64,000 nt of DNA from Ganoderma boninense (taxonomy: Eukaryota; Basidiomycota; Agaricomycetes; Polyporales; Polyporaceae): NCBI GenBank assembly GCA_002900995.3, contig CM035315.1, positions 2,387,826-2,451,825 on the forward strand, read 5' to 3'. A program made the position numbers and the translations under genes. The notes under the pieces are model-generated. The model ran no database searches and was not told the origin of the DNA. It was given only the letters and a program-made list of their open reading frames with translations. Position 1 is the first letter of the stretch. Every line of letters begins with the position of its first letter. Below, piece by piece: positions 47,381 through 58,667 of the stretch.

Positions 47381-47831
47381 GATGGGTAAATTCATACATC
47401 CAGACATGATAGGTAGCAGTGCCGGAGTGTCTGTGTGCAGCGAACTTGAAGCCACCGTGGATAACTTGAAGATATAGGCATGGGCACAGTCACCTTTCAC
47501 TGTGAGCTCCTCGCGATATATCCTTGCAAATTTCGACTTGTGTCAATCCCCAATAGCGGTTTCAGTCGCAAGTGTGGTTAAGTTGGCAATGTCGAACTTT
47601 CTAGATCCTCGTGGATGGGCGCTTGTGTTCGTAGATCAAAGCTTACTCAGCGAATAGTATTATACATAAATGCCGTCCCCCGCATGCGTCTGCGAAGGAT
47701 CTCATGAGCGTACCAGAACCTTTCCCCAACTTTCGGCAGAGCCTTACAGTGTAGAGACTATTGTGGCAAATAGAGTAGAGGTATGTAGTGGCGGTTAGCA
47801 TGGGAGGCTTCAACTTTTACTGACTCCATCC
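47381..47831. other. Intergenic region
   Basis: About 450 bp between two plus-strand genes, AT-richer than the flanks. Presumed 3' UTR and promoter. No feature seen. Confidence 0.5.
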
Positions 47832-49570
47832 ATGCATCGTGACCCACTAGCCGTCAGTCTAGACTTGCATAATATGAACCTTTCTCCCACAGAGCGACAG
47901 CAGTTCCGGGTAGAACCCTCTCCGGAGGTCATCCAAACCGCAGAGGCCACCATCCGCACACATAAGGACGACATCGCAAATCTCGAGGACCGCATTGGAG
48001 GTCTTCTTGCCCAGGTCCAGGAGCTCCGTTATGAGCAGGCAAGGCATCGTGCCTCCATCGAGCGGTGCCGCGGGCTCATCACCCTCGCACGACGCCTCCC
48101 CGACGAGCTCCTCATCAAGATCTTCGGGCACCTCGTTGCCGACGGCTGGACCCGTGCACCCGTCGTCGTCTCACACGTCTGCTCCGCCTGGCGGCGCGCC
48201 GCGCTCGCACCGACGGTGTGGTCTTATGTGTACGTCAACTGCGACGACGCGAACGTGTACGAGAGGACGAAATTCTGGCTGCGGATGGCGGAGGGCGCGG
48301 ACTTGCATGTCACCGTGACGGCGTCGTGGAGGATCCCACACTGGGAGATCACGCAGCTCATGGGTATGCTCGTCGAGCGGAGTGCGCAGTGGCAGTCGCT
48401 CAAGGTCGAGACGGACTCGCTGAAGCACGCCGAGCTCATCTTCCAAGAGTGCAGCCGGCCGGTCTCGCAACTCAGGATGGTCGTCGTCAAGACTGGCGCC
48501 TCCGACAGCGAAGATGCGGGCGTCCCAGAATTGCAGATCCTGGCGGAGCGGTTCAGCAGCGAACGCGCACCACAGCTCGGGCGGATTGAATGTACCTCGA
48601 CCGTCGTCCCCGCCGCGCCCATCTTCCCCGTGCACATCACCAGCCTCACCCTCGAGATCCACGAGAGCCCGCCGCACCGCCCGCTCTCTGCCGCCTCGCT
48701 CATGGACGTCCTCGATCCCCTCACGAACCTCCGCACGCTCTCTCTGACGATGCCCCTGCTGTACGACCACCCATTCACCCCTCCCCGGACCCCGAGCGCG
48801 CCGTCTCCCTCCCCGCACTCACCACGCTCACCTGCTACGGCCCGACGGACCTGAACGAGCTGCTCCCGCACCTGCACGCGCCCGCGCTGCGCGCACTGCA
48901 CCTCCGCTCGCTTGAGGACCTCGGCTACCGCCAGCAGCCGATCGCGCCGTCGCTCCTCCGCTTCCTCGCTGGTGCGGGGTCCGCCCCCCCGCTCGAGCTG
49001 CTCGAGCTGCACGACATCGACCTGGCCCCGGACGCGTTCGCGGCGGTCTTCGAGGCGCTGAGCGGCTCCCTCTGCGAGCTCCGCCTGCACGAGTCGTCGA
49101 TCTCGGACGCGACGGTGCGCCTCCTGCACGGCCCGCAGGGGCTGTGCCCGAAGCTGGCGAGGCTGGACTTGCGGTGGTGCGGGATGCTGCAGGGCCGAGC
49201 GCTCGTCGACCTCGTGCGCAGCCGGGCCAGTGCAGACGCCGAGGGGAGCGCGCCACAGACCCGGATCGAGGAGGTGGGGGTGGTGAACTGCGCGTTCGTG
49301 CGCGAGGAGGACGTGCTCGACCTTGCGCGCATGGCGGTGTGCCGGATCGTCATGCGGGACGGGGACGACTACTGTCGTAAGTTTCGGCCTACGATATTTA
49401 TATTTCAGTGTTGTGGGTGCTGCGCTGACCGCCGTTTCTGTTCGCGCTGTCTCATAGGGACGCGGGGCCTTGGGTGCTGCAGCAACGGGCGGTACAGGAC
49501 GCGGCTGCGCCTGAGACACATGTCCGAGTTCGGGCCTGGAGGCGATACGAACATACGGCTTGTGTTGTGA
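47832..49570 (+). CDS. F-box/LRR protein (frame break near 48783)
   Basis: F-box protein of the type expanded in Agaricomycetes, expected to link substrates to an SCF ubiquitin ligase. The N-terminal coiled coil (IRTHKDDIANLEDRIGGLLA) precedes the F-box: LARRLPDELLIKIFGHLVAD, then VVVSHVCSAWRRAALAPTVW. LRR-like repeats follow: WQSLKVETDSLKHAELIFQE, HITSLTLEIHESPPHRPLSA, LDPLTNLRTLSLTMPLLYDH. After DHPFTPP the frame closes at about 48854, but a frame one base back continues smoothly with PDPERAVSLPALTTLTCYGP, LHLRSLEDLGYRQQPIAPSL, LCELRLHESSISDATVRLLH and LARLDLRWCGMLQGRALVDL, ending RLRHMSEFGPGGDTNIRLVL at 49570. One missing C in CCTCCCC (about 48778-48786) would restore it. The large minus-strand frame across this gene is a GC-rich shadow. 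An alternative start is Met at 47874. Confidence 0.82.
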
Positions 49571-51048
49571 ACGGGTATAGAGTGCAAGGATACATTTGCC
49601 ATTACCTTCCAGGGACCGGGGATCGATGGGCAACCCAGCATCTTATACAGCCCCCACCTAGAGCGATGGGTTCGGACTGGTGATGGCTTTACCTAGGATA
49701 CACGATACGCGCCGCACGACGTGTGGCAAGGGATGGGGTCACGGCGTGGACGCAGATCAGCGAGGGATGGGTCGTCGGGATGTGAGGTCATTGGTTGGAT
49801 TTCTGAATATGAGAGCAGGTGTATGGATACTTATGTAGTATATGGTCACATAGAGGCCGTGTAGAGAGCGTAGGTATCGCCCAACCGACGCCAAACTTGA
49901 AGACATGATTCTAAGTCTTCCGCTCCCTTTTGTGCCTTGCCAATGTATGATAATTGTTATCAACTTTTGGTTGCGCTTATACCATTGTAGCACGGTCGCC
50001 AGGCCTCATGGCTCCAGTACTCAGTAAGTAAGTACCAGTGTCCAAAACATTGACGTTGCTGGGGTTTGATCCATCAGTTGCCGGAATAGGATGAGGCTGT
50101 GCTAAAATATCGCATCGAGTGTAGAGTACGCCTCGTCATCGCAGTTGTGCCTCACCCACTCACATGCACATTTCAGCCCATTCCTCATGCCACAATCATC
50201 TAAGCAAACTTTCCGGATCCTCTTGTACAAATTGATGCCCAAGCCGTCGGTCTTCCTTCACTGGCAACACTGGCCGTCCTCGGAACTCAGTGGCTGGACT
50301 CCTCATTCCACCTGATGCTAGGCCCTCATCCCAAGTTCATCATGGTGGCTGTTGAACATTCTCCTCAATGGCTGTTCAATGGGATGGGATCCGAGTTTCC
50401 AGCCTTGTCGTGTCCAAGGTGAGCCATCCAAGTCAATGCCTCATTTTCATACGCACCGTGACAGGCGACAATTGTCACCCATGTCCCGTACTATCTGCGC
50501 CTAGGATTATCTCTATTCTTTGCCTCTAGGTTGTCACTTTGTGGTGAAGATGTGTTAAGCGGTGGACTCCCCGCACCGTTCTATAACGAGAGACATGGTT
50601 TGTGTTCTTTTCGGAGTTCGTCTGGCAACGCCTGGTCGCCGTCACGATAGGCACCTCATCTCATAAGCCTGAGATCCACGTGGAGATATTGACGGTCTTC
50701 AACTATGACATACGCCTTTGGTATTCACTTTTCATTCTTAATGATGTATCATAGATGCGCCGCACGTCTCCCTTCTTACCGTCTGTTATGTATCCACTCA
50801 TCCATCTACAGGCATGAGGCAGCGGTATGTGCACTGGCTAAGTCCTCCAACAAGGGAGTTACTAACACTAATTTAACCTTCCCACTGCACAGCATATCAT
50901 GTTAGGTAGGTTCACTAGCTCCTATGCCCCAGCATTTCTTACACTTCGGAACAACCTGTATTCTTATAAAGCTCCCACTGACCTCCGTCGACATCTCCAG
51001 TTCTGCCTCTCACCTCCCCGCCAAACAAAGACGGTCACTGCTAAAACC
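49571..51048. other. Intergenic region upstream of third DUF6533 gene
   Basis: About 1.5 kb, AT-rich in parts, no gene recognised. TATAAA at 50965-50970 lies about 80 bp before the start at 51049. Confidence 0.5.
50965..50970 (+). promoter_or_regulatory. TATA box of the third DUF6533 gene
   Basis: TATAAA 79-84 bp before the ATG at 51049, followed by a C-rich leader. Confidence 0.5.
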
Positions 51049-52894
51049 ATGTCCTCTCCAAACTACAAACCAATTATTGACGCCGTGTCCGCTTTGTAAG
51101 CCCTTTTATAAAGCCTATCTATTCGCGATTGCTGAACTATACCTCGATAAGGCGGTCCTCCAGCTATTTCATCTTTATTACAGTCGGTAAGTTGAGAGTC
51201 TTTCTTTGCACTGTAGGCTGCTGATTCTTTTTATATAGCATTCCTCATCTACGACTGGTTCATCAACCTGGACAAGGAAATTCGTTGCTTTTGGGGTTTT
51301 CGTAAGGGCCCCAAACTCAGTGCTGCGGCGCTCCTCTATGGATTGTGTCGTTACTTGCCTATTATTCAGGCGTGTTTCGTTGCACAATCTATATTTCCCA
51401 TGTCTAATCTGGTGAGTGTCCTGCCCCATCATTCGAACATAAATTTAGGACATCTGATGGATGATGTATCAGGCGTACGTCGTCCACAAAGTTGTGGCCT
51501 TTGCATGTCTCTGACCATGCTTGTAGTTGTCAGGCCAACGGCAAAATCATAGTGGTGGCAAATACACTCTATACACTCTCCCCTGCGGGTGAGTAACGAT
51601 AAGTTGTGGTTGTCACCTTGTTCACTCATTGGAGTCGGAACTCTCACTTAGCCTTCTCGGCCATACGTATTTATGCGCTCTCACCAAATAAAACAGGCAT
51701 AGTGTCTGCAATCCTCACATCCATCCTCTTATTTGTACCTGGATTCGCTGTAGCGGTATGTGTATTCTTCGGTTTAGCAGAATACCTATTTCCTCATGTG
51801 TCTCTGTGCAGGTGATCAACGGGTTGACTAAACTGAGAGTTCTCCCTCCACCTTTCAATTGCAGCGCCACTCAACCCATCGTATCATCAGGCGTAGCAAC
51901 CCGGTAAGCCTTGAAGAGTATTTTCAACCTAGGAAGCTGCGGGTGTATGGTCACCAATCTGATTGCTATGAATTGCGGCATCACCCCCTAGCCGTACGTA
52001 ACCAATACATGCACACATGCGATTGGACGTTCATATCAAAGAAGTCGCCGTTTCTACTAGGATCTGCTGTATCATAGGGGATCTCCTGGTTCTATTCACC
52101 ACATGGCGCAAGACATATACAACGTACAAAGCGCAGAGTGGAATAATGAAAGGCCCATCGCTCGTGCGGGTTATGTTGTATAATGGTGTGTACTTACGCA
52201 ATGAACGTCCCTCGGAGTCTCTTGCCTCTGACTTGTAATATTAAATTGGCATACAGGAAGCGTATATTTTATGTGATCCTATCTTTTTTCACCGAAGTAT
52301 TCTAGACGTTAACATTGTCCCCGCGCTTACACGATCAATAGAGTCATGACCATCGTGAACATTATCGATGTGATTTTGGACCAGGTTTGCTCCCATCCCT
52401 CCTATGAAGCGTTCAATACATCTTGGTCACACTCTCATTCCAGGCTCCATTCGGACTCCTCTTTTACAACTTCGGCACAATTGTCACCGACCCGTACGCC
52501 TGCCCCATTCCCTGATACCATTCCCATCACTGAGACGCTCGAACTCTGTACAAGCTTGAACGCGGTCCTGATTTGCCACTTTCTATTCGCCTTGCGCCAA
52601 GCGGACCTGACAGCAGCCCCTCCGTCGTCCGCTTCGGAGATCCCGTCGTTGAACTTCGCGACAGGATCCAATCGCAGCCATGGGTCGCGGTCGCTTCCCG
52701 CATTCATTGCATCAATCGGATCGGAACTCCCTGCCGCGGGTGTCCACCTCATAGACCCACTATACGAGGACGGAGGGGGTGTGGAGCACAAACAATTGGA
52801 CGAACAGTCACCGCGGGAGAACGGGGACGAGACGGGAACGGTGACGTCGGATGCCAGTCTACCAGTGAATGGGCGCGAGGGTGCTGAATCTTGA
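51049..52894 (+). CDS. DUF6533 multi-pass membrane protein 3
   Basis: Close paralogue of the minus-strand gene at 40472-42334. Exon 1 is MSSPNYKPIIDAVSAL; the next exon (ending ...ACAGTCG before GTAAGT) gives RSSSYFIFITVAFLIYDWFI, then NLDKEIRCFWGFRKGPKL, AALLYGLCRYLPIIQACFVA, FSAIRIYALSPNKTGIVSAI with ILTSILLFVPGFAVAV, LVLFTTWRKTYTTYKAQSGI, MKGPSLVRVMLYNG and MTIVNIIDVILDQ. The last exon has FGLLFYNFGTIVTDPYACPI-type sequence, then SLNAVLICHFLFALRQADLT and an acidic Ser-rich tail ending NGREGAES at 52894. Intron positions agree with the paralogue. Some junctions between 51400 and 52300 are uncertain. Function unknown. Confidence 0.8.
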
Positions 52895-53989
52895 TCACCA
52901 AGGGCCGATGAGCTCTTTCTGTTTCTATCTGCTAATAGAAGACTCGGAGCCAACTCTACAACACACTTTAGATACGAATCGTTTCCGCTTTCTTGACACG
53001 CTTAGAAGCCTCTAGCCGGACTGAACGTTGAGGCGTTCTGACGTCTCCGTATTTAGGCCGTCGAGACATCCTAACGAGGCGATGCATATGTCCCCTCCGA
53101 CATGACTGCCACCGGCGCTCAGGCTGCACGGAATTCAATGCGAAGCGCAGGGGACTCAGACTCACGCCGGCACAGTGTCTATACAGAGCATAGATGATCT
53201 GCATATTCTCTGTCGCGGATGCGTATATGTTATTTTTACGATGCAGTTGGCATCAATATTGATACCCCTTCGTTCGAGTGGTCAGCCTCACCTGCCAGCG
53301 ACCTGCAGTAGCTGCGGCTCGAATGAGCGTATGCAGAAGGCTTACTCACTATTGAAACATCCATAATTTGACACGCTCGCTGTTCATCGCGATGTCACAT
53401 TACGTTCACAAATCTGTCGTAAACGGTGTTGCTCCCAGGGTACATACAGCGTGCTCACGAAATCGGCCTTGCTTGTGGCCACTCACGCTCATGACTATGA
53501 CGCCGACTAAGGCTGAGGTACAAAGAAATGGAATCAGACAACTTCACACACAGTAGAGGGTTCGCTTTCCGAGCAGATAGCACTGCGGGACTAACACTGA
53601 CTATTAGTCGCTGCCTGCGTCAAAGCGCGGCAAACAAGTCTGAGACGATACAAAGCGCACACACCACAGGAATAACGTTCGAACACAGAAACGGCTACAG
53701 GAGGAGACAATTGCAACACAAGAGCTACGACGCTCTACAACTTGGGCAGTCCGAACACGAAATCGAAACATCAGAACCAACTACACCGGTCTACAAAGGT
53801 GATCCACGAATGCTATACAACGCTTTGATGATGTGGCAGAGACAGAGAGAACGAAATTTGAGAGAAAAGGGCAGGGCGTTAGCAGAGGGCTCAGGCCTCC
53901 AGCAGCCTCAGGACCTCCGCGCGCGCTTGCTGCGCGGGGAGCCCGCGTCGCGCTCGGGCGAGGCCCCTGAGTCAGCCTCGCCCTCGCCG
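52895..53989. other. Gap between convergent genes
   Basis: About 1.1 kb between the stops of the DUF6533 gene and the minus-strand unknown gene. A plus-strand frame (53528-54106) reads across the end of that gene and is not supported. Otherwise nothing is seen. Confidence 0.45.
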
Positions 53990-55489
53990 TCACCGCGCAG
54001 TCGCTTCGAGGAGCGGAGCTGGCGCGAGGGCGAGCCGCCTGCGGAGCTGGACGGGCTCGGACACGGGGATGGGAGCGCGGAGCGTGCGCTCGATGCACGC
54101 GTCTGAGGGCGGGAGCGCGGGGAGGAACGCGAAGTCGAGGACGACGGCGAGGACGGACGGGGACGGGGACGGGGCTGCGCGCGCGAGCTTGCGCTTCTTG
54201 AGGCTCTTGCGGATCGTGTCCTGCAGCCGCGCACGCGCGACGGCGCGGCGGTCGGCACGCCTTGCAAAGCTCTGCGAGCGAGAGGCACCGCTGAGGCGTG
54301 TGCGCGTGCTCGTGCGCTTCCCAGAAGGGGCGGAGGAAGCAGGCGCTGCGCTGCGCGTGCCTTGCGCACGTTTCCGTCCGCGCGCGGCCTTGCGGGGTGC
54401 AGGAGGCCGTGAAGGGGCGATCGAAGAAGGGCCGGGAAGCGACGTCAGCAATGGCGAGGATAGCGCGGCAGGAGACGACTGCACGGGAGCGGAGACGGGG
54501 GTGCGCGTCTGGCGCGATGCCAGGCACGCGGAGATGTGCTCTCGGATCGCGAGGAGCTCCTCGTCGGTAAGCTCGGCCATTTCGTCGTCTGCGTATGAAT
54601 AGGCGAACTCGGCCGGATCGAATGGCTCGGACTCCGGATCTGCGGCATCGTCCGCCTGTGGCGCGCCCCACTCGCGGTCGACGGGGACCACGCCACCCTC
54701 CCAGTCAGAATCCTTGCGCCAGAGTGCTGTAGGGGCGACTTGCTGGAACGTGGGTGGTTCACGGACAATCGTGGGGTCGCGGGGGTCGCGGCCCTCGGGT
54801 GGGAAGAGCACGTCGAGCGCGGTGTTGTACGCACGGCGATTGAGCCGGAATCGGTCGTTGAGGTAAGCGAGCACCTGGTACGCCGTCGGCGTCACGTCGT
54901 CGTTCCCGGAGACGTCAGCCAGGCTCGGAATTGGTCCCCACTGCGCGTCCCAGACCGCTGTGAGGTGTGAAGTAGGGCGCATGGTAAGCACCTGCAGGCA
55001 GTGTGAGGAGAAGTTACGTACAGTTCTCATACTCCGTCGAGGGGTCTCGACCAGAGACGTTCTGGCGTGCGGGGGCGTCTATCGGCATAAGGTCTTCGTG
55101 GAACGCTCCTTCACGTTGAAGAGCGGCACGCCGTCGGGGTGCGGCCGCTTGGAAGCCCGCATCTCGCAGGGAGCGCGGTGTGGACATAGCGATGGGCACC
55201 TGCCACGGTTGGGCGGGCTGACCGACCTTCCTGCGAATGGCCCGCCTCGCAATGAGTAGGACGGGGACAACTGGTGTGGCCGGTGCCTGTGGCTGTGCTC
55301 CGGGTTGGTCTGCGGGGTAAACATCGGCAAATTTTCCGCAATGAGACGACAATAGGACTCACTCAGGCCAGCCCCGGCATTGTTACTGTCTCCAGCGGCG
55401 TCATCGGGCGCACCGGTGTCGTCAGCGACTGGTGAAGCCGGCTCGTGAAAGTCGCCCTCCGAGGTCAGTTCTCTGACGTCGACATCCAT
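53990..55489 (-). CDS. Unknown protein with basic, low-complexity C-terminal half
   Basis: I do not recognise a domain. The start MDVDVRELTSEGDFHEPASP (55489) leads, after one or more introns, to PMFTPQTNPEHSHRHRP-like or FADVYPADQPGAQPQAPATP frames. Next is PWQVPIAMSTPRSLRDAGFQ with EDLMPIDAPARQNVSGRDPS. The last long exon (about 55000-53990) reads MRPTSHLTAVWDAQWGPIPS, LADVSGNDDVTPTAYQVLAY, RFRLNRRAYNTALDVLFPPE, then an acidic stretch with ADDEMAELTDEELLAIREHI. A Pro/Ser/Arg-rich tail has a likely nuclear signal IRKSLKKRKLARAA. The mix of acidic and basic low-complexity parts suggests a nuclear protein, by inference. GC-ending codons and a 340-codon open frame support coding. Splicing of the 5' half is unsure. 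Confidence 0.6.
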
Positions 55490-57073
55490 GTCCGACTGGT
55501 GCGAGGTGTTGTGCGGCCTTCAAGTTCAACAGCTACGGGTTAGACATACCACATCATACAGCAGCAGGGGCTCCAACTGTGGCGGCTTACAGTGCAAAGA
55601 CGGTGGTTATGGCATTCAAGGCGTCCGAGACTGCTCGGGCTCCGTTTCGTATGTACTCGGTGACTACAGGGAACGAGGGAGGTCATGGACTGTGGCGGAG
55701 GACAAAGTGGTTGGTAACGTACAGGGGCGAGGGAGGCGGGAGGAGCGACGGCGGACGATCTGCGACGGGCGCAGGAGGGTCTTGCTCGATGTTCGGCTTC
55801 GTCGGGAAGCGTTCATCGCGGCGTCGGGGATAGGATGGATGTATGGGTGGTGGTGCAAGTTGCGAAGGGGAGTGGCGTGAGGGGGGATGGGCTAGGTATG
55901 AGGGGAAGGCTGTGATCAGAGCAGTGCTGCAGTGGTGTAATACTTATATGTGCATCCCGCAGCCGCTTTGCCACCAGAGTCATATGTCATACCTGATGGG
56001 ATCTGGGCCACACGCCGTGCGGGTGAAGCGGCAGTGCAGCAGAAGCAAAGCGCGGCATATTATCCGACCGAAATGGCAAGTCGGTTGGGGAAGGCGTGGC
56101 CGAAGCGTCTTCGTGTTCACCGCCTGCGTCCTCATGTCGTGTGATCGTGGGCACGTTGCGTCGGAATCCGTCTCGTGGCTGGCGCGTTGGAATCGAGGCG
56201 CGAGTGTGAAGACTGATCAGCGTTGTCGATGGCTCGGGGCGTCCAGTCGAATGTCGGGAGAACGCCTCGGATTCTCCCACAGGCGAAGTGAATGCTTCTG
56301 TCCCCTGTCACCGTACCGCGATCCGCTTGTGATAACGGAGGGTGATTAAGGAGACTCGGAGACTCGGAGAGGCCATGCGGCCCAGGCAAAGCGTGATGCA
56401 GTGAGAGAACAAAAACCTAGAAAAGGGTAAGGAGCGCTCGAAGATGCGACACAAACAGATGGCTGCCTTCGCACTAGTACTGCGTCTCAGTAAGTATTCC
56501 AACTTCATCTGCGAGGGGAGAGTCAGACTCGAAGGAGGGTAAAATGACGAACTTATGAAAATCAATCGAAGCAGAGGATATGCCCGCAAGCGGTGAATCA
56601 GTCAGCTTTCAGGCGGTAGGCTGGCAGTGTGGGGATTGACTGGGAACGTACCTTTGCCATTCAACCCAACCGGCCTATGCATATTCAGTCTGTAAAAATT
56701 TTCATTTGTGGATCTGATGCTGTAATTCTCATTATTTTGCGAGGACTGGGGATCAAGGGGTTGTTAGCGGAGATACAGTGGGAGAGGCATGCAGGTCTTT
56801 GAGTCGACCGTACAAAAGCGAGGTGGCTATCCTGGAGTATATGCGGGACTAAATCAGTTATTTATCACATAGTTGTAGGGGGTAGACGTCGACGTTGAGT
56901 GCAGAGGACGTGGTGAGACTCTGAGACGGTGCAGGCTTGGTGCGGACTGTGTGCAGAGCGAGGACTGTCAGAGTCAGAGTCAGTCAGAGTTCTCATTGAC
57001 GCCCATTCGTCGTGATCCGTCCTCGCACCCATCTCTCCCTCCCTCAGGTCAACCCCCTCTCTCCTCGTCCGTC
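55490..57073. other. Intergenic region between divergent genes
   Basis: About 1.6 kb between the start of the unknown gene and that of the CFAP20-like gene. Open frames occur (55488-55880 and 55843-56349 plus), but none shows a domain. G-rich short repeats such as GGAGACTCGGAGACTCGGAG occur near 56350-56370. Confidence 0.45.
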
Positions 57074-58088
57074 ATGTTCTCGTCATCCATTCAGCCTGGG
57101 CTCGTCTCTCTGTTTTCCTCAACCGGCAGTGAATCTCTGGGTCTGTTTGCAAGCCATACAGACAACACGCTCCCCACAGACTCGCTCATATGTCTGCTCA
57201 ACGACGCTACATCTCAGCCTGTTCCTCCAGCTCCAAAGACTCTAATAGCGGCAACTGGACCGGAAGATGACACAACGTCCTCTCCGAACTACACTCTCGA
57301 CCAGACTGTACTGCATATACAGTCGCCGACATTGCGCTCGACGTACATACGATGTCCACCGCCTTCTTCCGCTATCTCCGGCAGAGCGTCAGCCAGTGCT
57401 GGACATCTAGGGCTGAAGCACCCCTGGATGCATATGCAAGTCCGAAATATGGGGAGGGAGTGGGCGTTTGAGATAGGGCTGGTCGACCAGTCTGGCCGAG
57501 AGGGGGTCGTCCGGTGCTCGACTTTTCAGGTGTGTGTTTTCTTTAAAACCGCAACATACCATATTCGAGATAAGTGTGTCTACCTGCGCTTCAATATCAT
57601 GCCTTCCCGCCTCCTATTTCCTTGTGAGGGATGGAAAAGTCCGGTTGGCGTTACCTCAGCGCCGATTGAGCTTGGAATTTGGTCAGCATCTTCGTTCCAT
57701 CGTCGGATGCCTATTGACACCCCTCGTTTCGTAGAAACAACCGAAGCTGAAACTTGAAGGGACACCGTCGCTCCTGCTCCCGTTGTCCTTCCCGCCACCA
57801 TCTTCGCGTCCCCTCACGTCCTGGAGCACGATCTCCCTCAATCTACCTACCCTCCTCCCCCACTTCTCGTCCGCCGCCCTCGCCCGAACGGATGAAGATG
57901 AACACGAACCGCCAACGTCTCCTACCAGAGCACACATGAGGGCCCATGTGCAAGTACCTAGCGGGACCTACTCACACGTCTCGTACGTGAAGGTGTACGC
58001 GACATGCCGCCTGCGCCGCATCTGGTTCAGCGAAGGCGGCCCGCAGCAACGTCTCCCCTGGGAGTTCCAGCTTCTACCCTGCGGATAA
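57074..58088 (+). CDS. CFAP20 (DUF667/BUG22) domain protein
   Basis: Protein with the CFAP20 domain, known in ciliates, algae and animals from cilia and basal bodies. The start MFSSSIQPGLVSLFSSTGSE (57074) agrees with the domain's usual beginning. Then LGLFASHTDNTLPTDSLICL, NYTLDQTVLHIQSPTLRSTY, GLKHPWMHMQVRNMGREWAF, EIGLVDQSGREGVVRCSTFQ. An intron (57530-57734, 205 bp) follows, then KQPKLKLEGTPSLLLPLSFP, PLTSWSTISLNLPTLLPHFS, an inserted acidic loop (LARTDEDEHEPPTSPTRAHM), SYVKVYATCRLRRIWFSEGG and LPWEFQL. It ends LPCG at 58088. Upstream in-frame Met codons exist from 56951, but the conserved start is 57074. The conserved core residues (GREW, STFQ, CRLRRIWF) are intact. Its role in a fungus without cilia is unknown. 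Confidence 0.9.
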
Positions 58089-58667
58089 CGCAAAATGACA
58101 GCTATACACGGACCACTCTAACCCAGTGAAAACTCTCTCAGAATCATGGTCGTGGTCTGTAAAGAGGGCCCTCGCTAAGGTTGGAGCGCCTGGGGCCGGA
58201 TTGCGGTCAACACGTCCACCGGGCGAGACTGCGACCCTCCGCGTTGGGCACTGACGGAGTCCTTGGAGGAGTGGGTATCGTCCCTGGAATTCATCTGTAC
58301 CAGTTGGAGTTTTCTTATACGCAATGGCTTGTGCTGCGACCTCTACAAGACAAAGCAGCTTGCTCACCTCAACTGACAGCGTCTCCGCTTGAGAAGAAGC
58401 GCTCAAGAAGCCGCTGTTGTGACAACCACGTGATGTGATGCGTGACTGGGGTGTAGTAAGTTGAGGGAGACGCCGACTTGCTCTCTTCCTCCCATCTCTT
58501 CCTCCCTCCACTCCCTCCAGTTCCTCCTGCAACCGCTACTGCTGCTTGCCGTGGTGCTGTATATACTCGAATCTCACCTTACGAAACTCCACTTCTTTTT
58601 CAATTGTCTTGTTACCTTTCTATCCTTCTCTCTCCACCACTTCTCATCCTCTCACCACAAGTGCATC
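58089..58667. other. Intergenic region upstream of ING gene
   Basis: About 580 bp. TATATA at 58560-58565 is followed by a T/C-rich leader up to the start at 58668. No other feature seen. Confidence 0.5.
58560..58565 (+). promoter_or_regulatory. TATA-like element of the ING gene
   Basis: TATATA about 103 bp before the ATG, at the head of a pyrimidine-rich leader (CTTTCTATCCTTCTCTCTCC). Confidence 0.45.

Noticed and set aside
48224..49633. 469-codon open frame on the minus strand across the F-box gene
   Set aside because: It mirrors a strongly GC-ending coding sequence, lacks any domain, and is Arg/Ala/Glu-rich low complexity as expected for an antisense shadow.
51178..51186. A 3-nt TCG microexon in the third DUF6533 gene (ACAG-TCG-GTAAGT), and the same pattern in the minus-strand paralogue
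   Set aside because: A normal exon that ends with ...ACAGTCG fits the frame and gives the expected FITVAFLIYDW sequence in both genes, so no microexon is needed.
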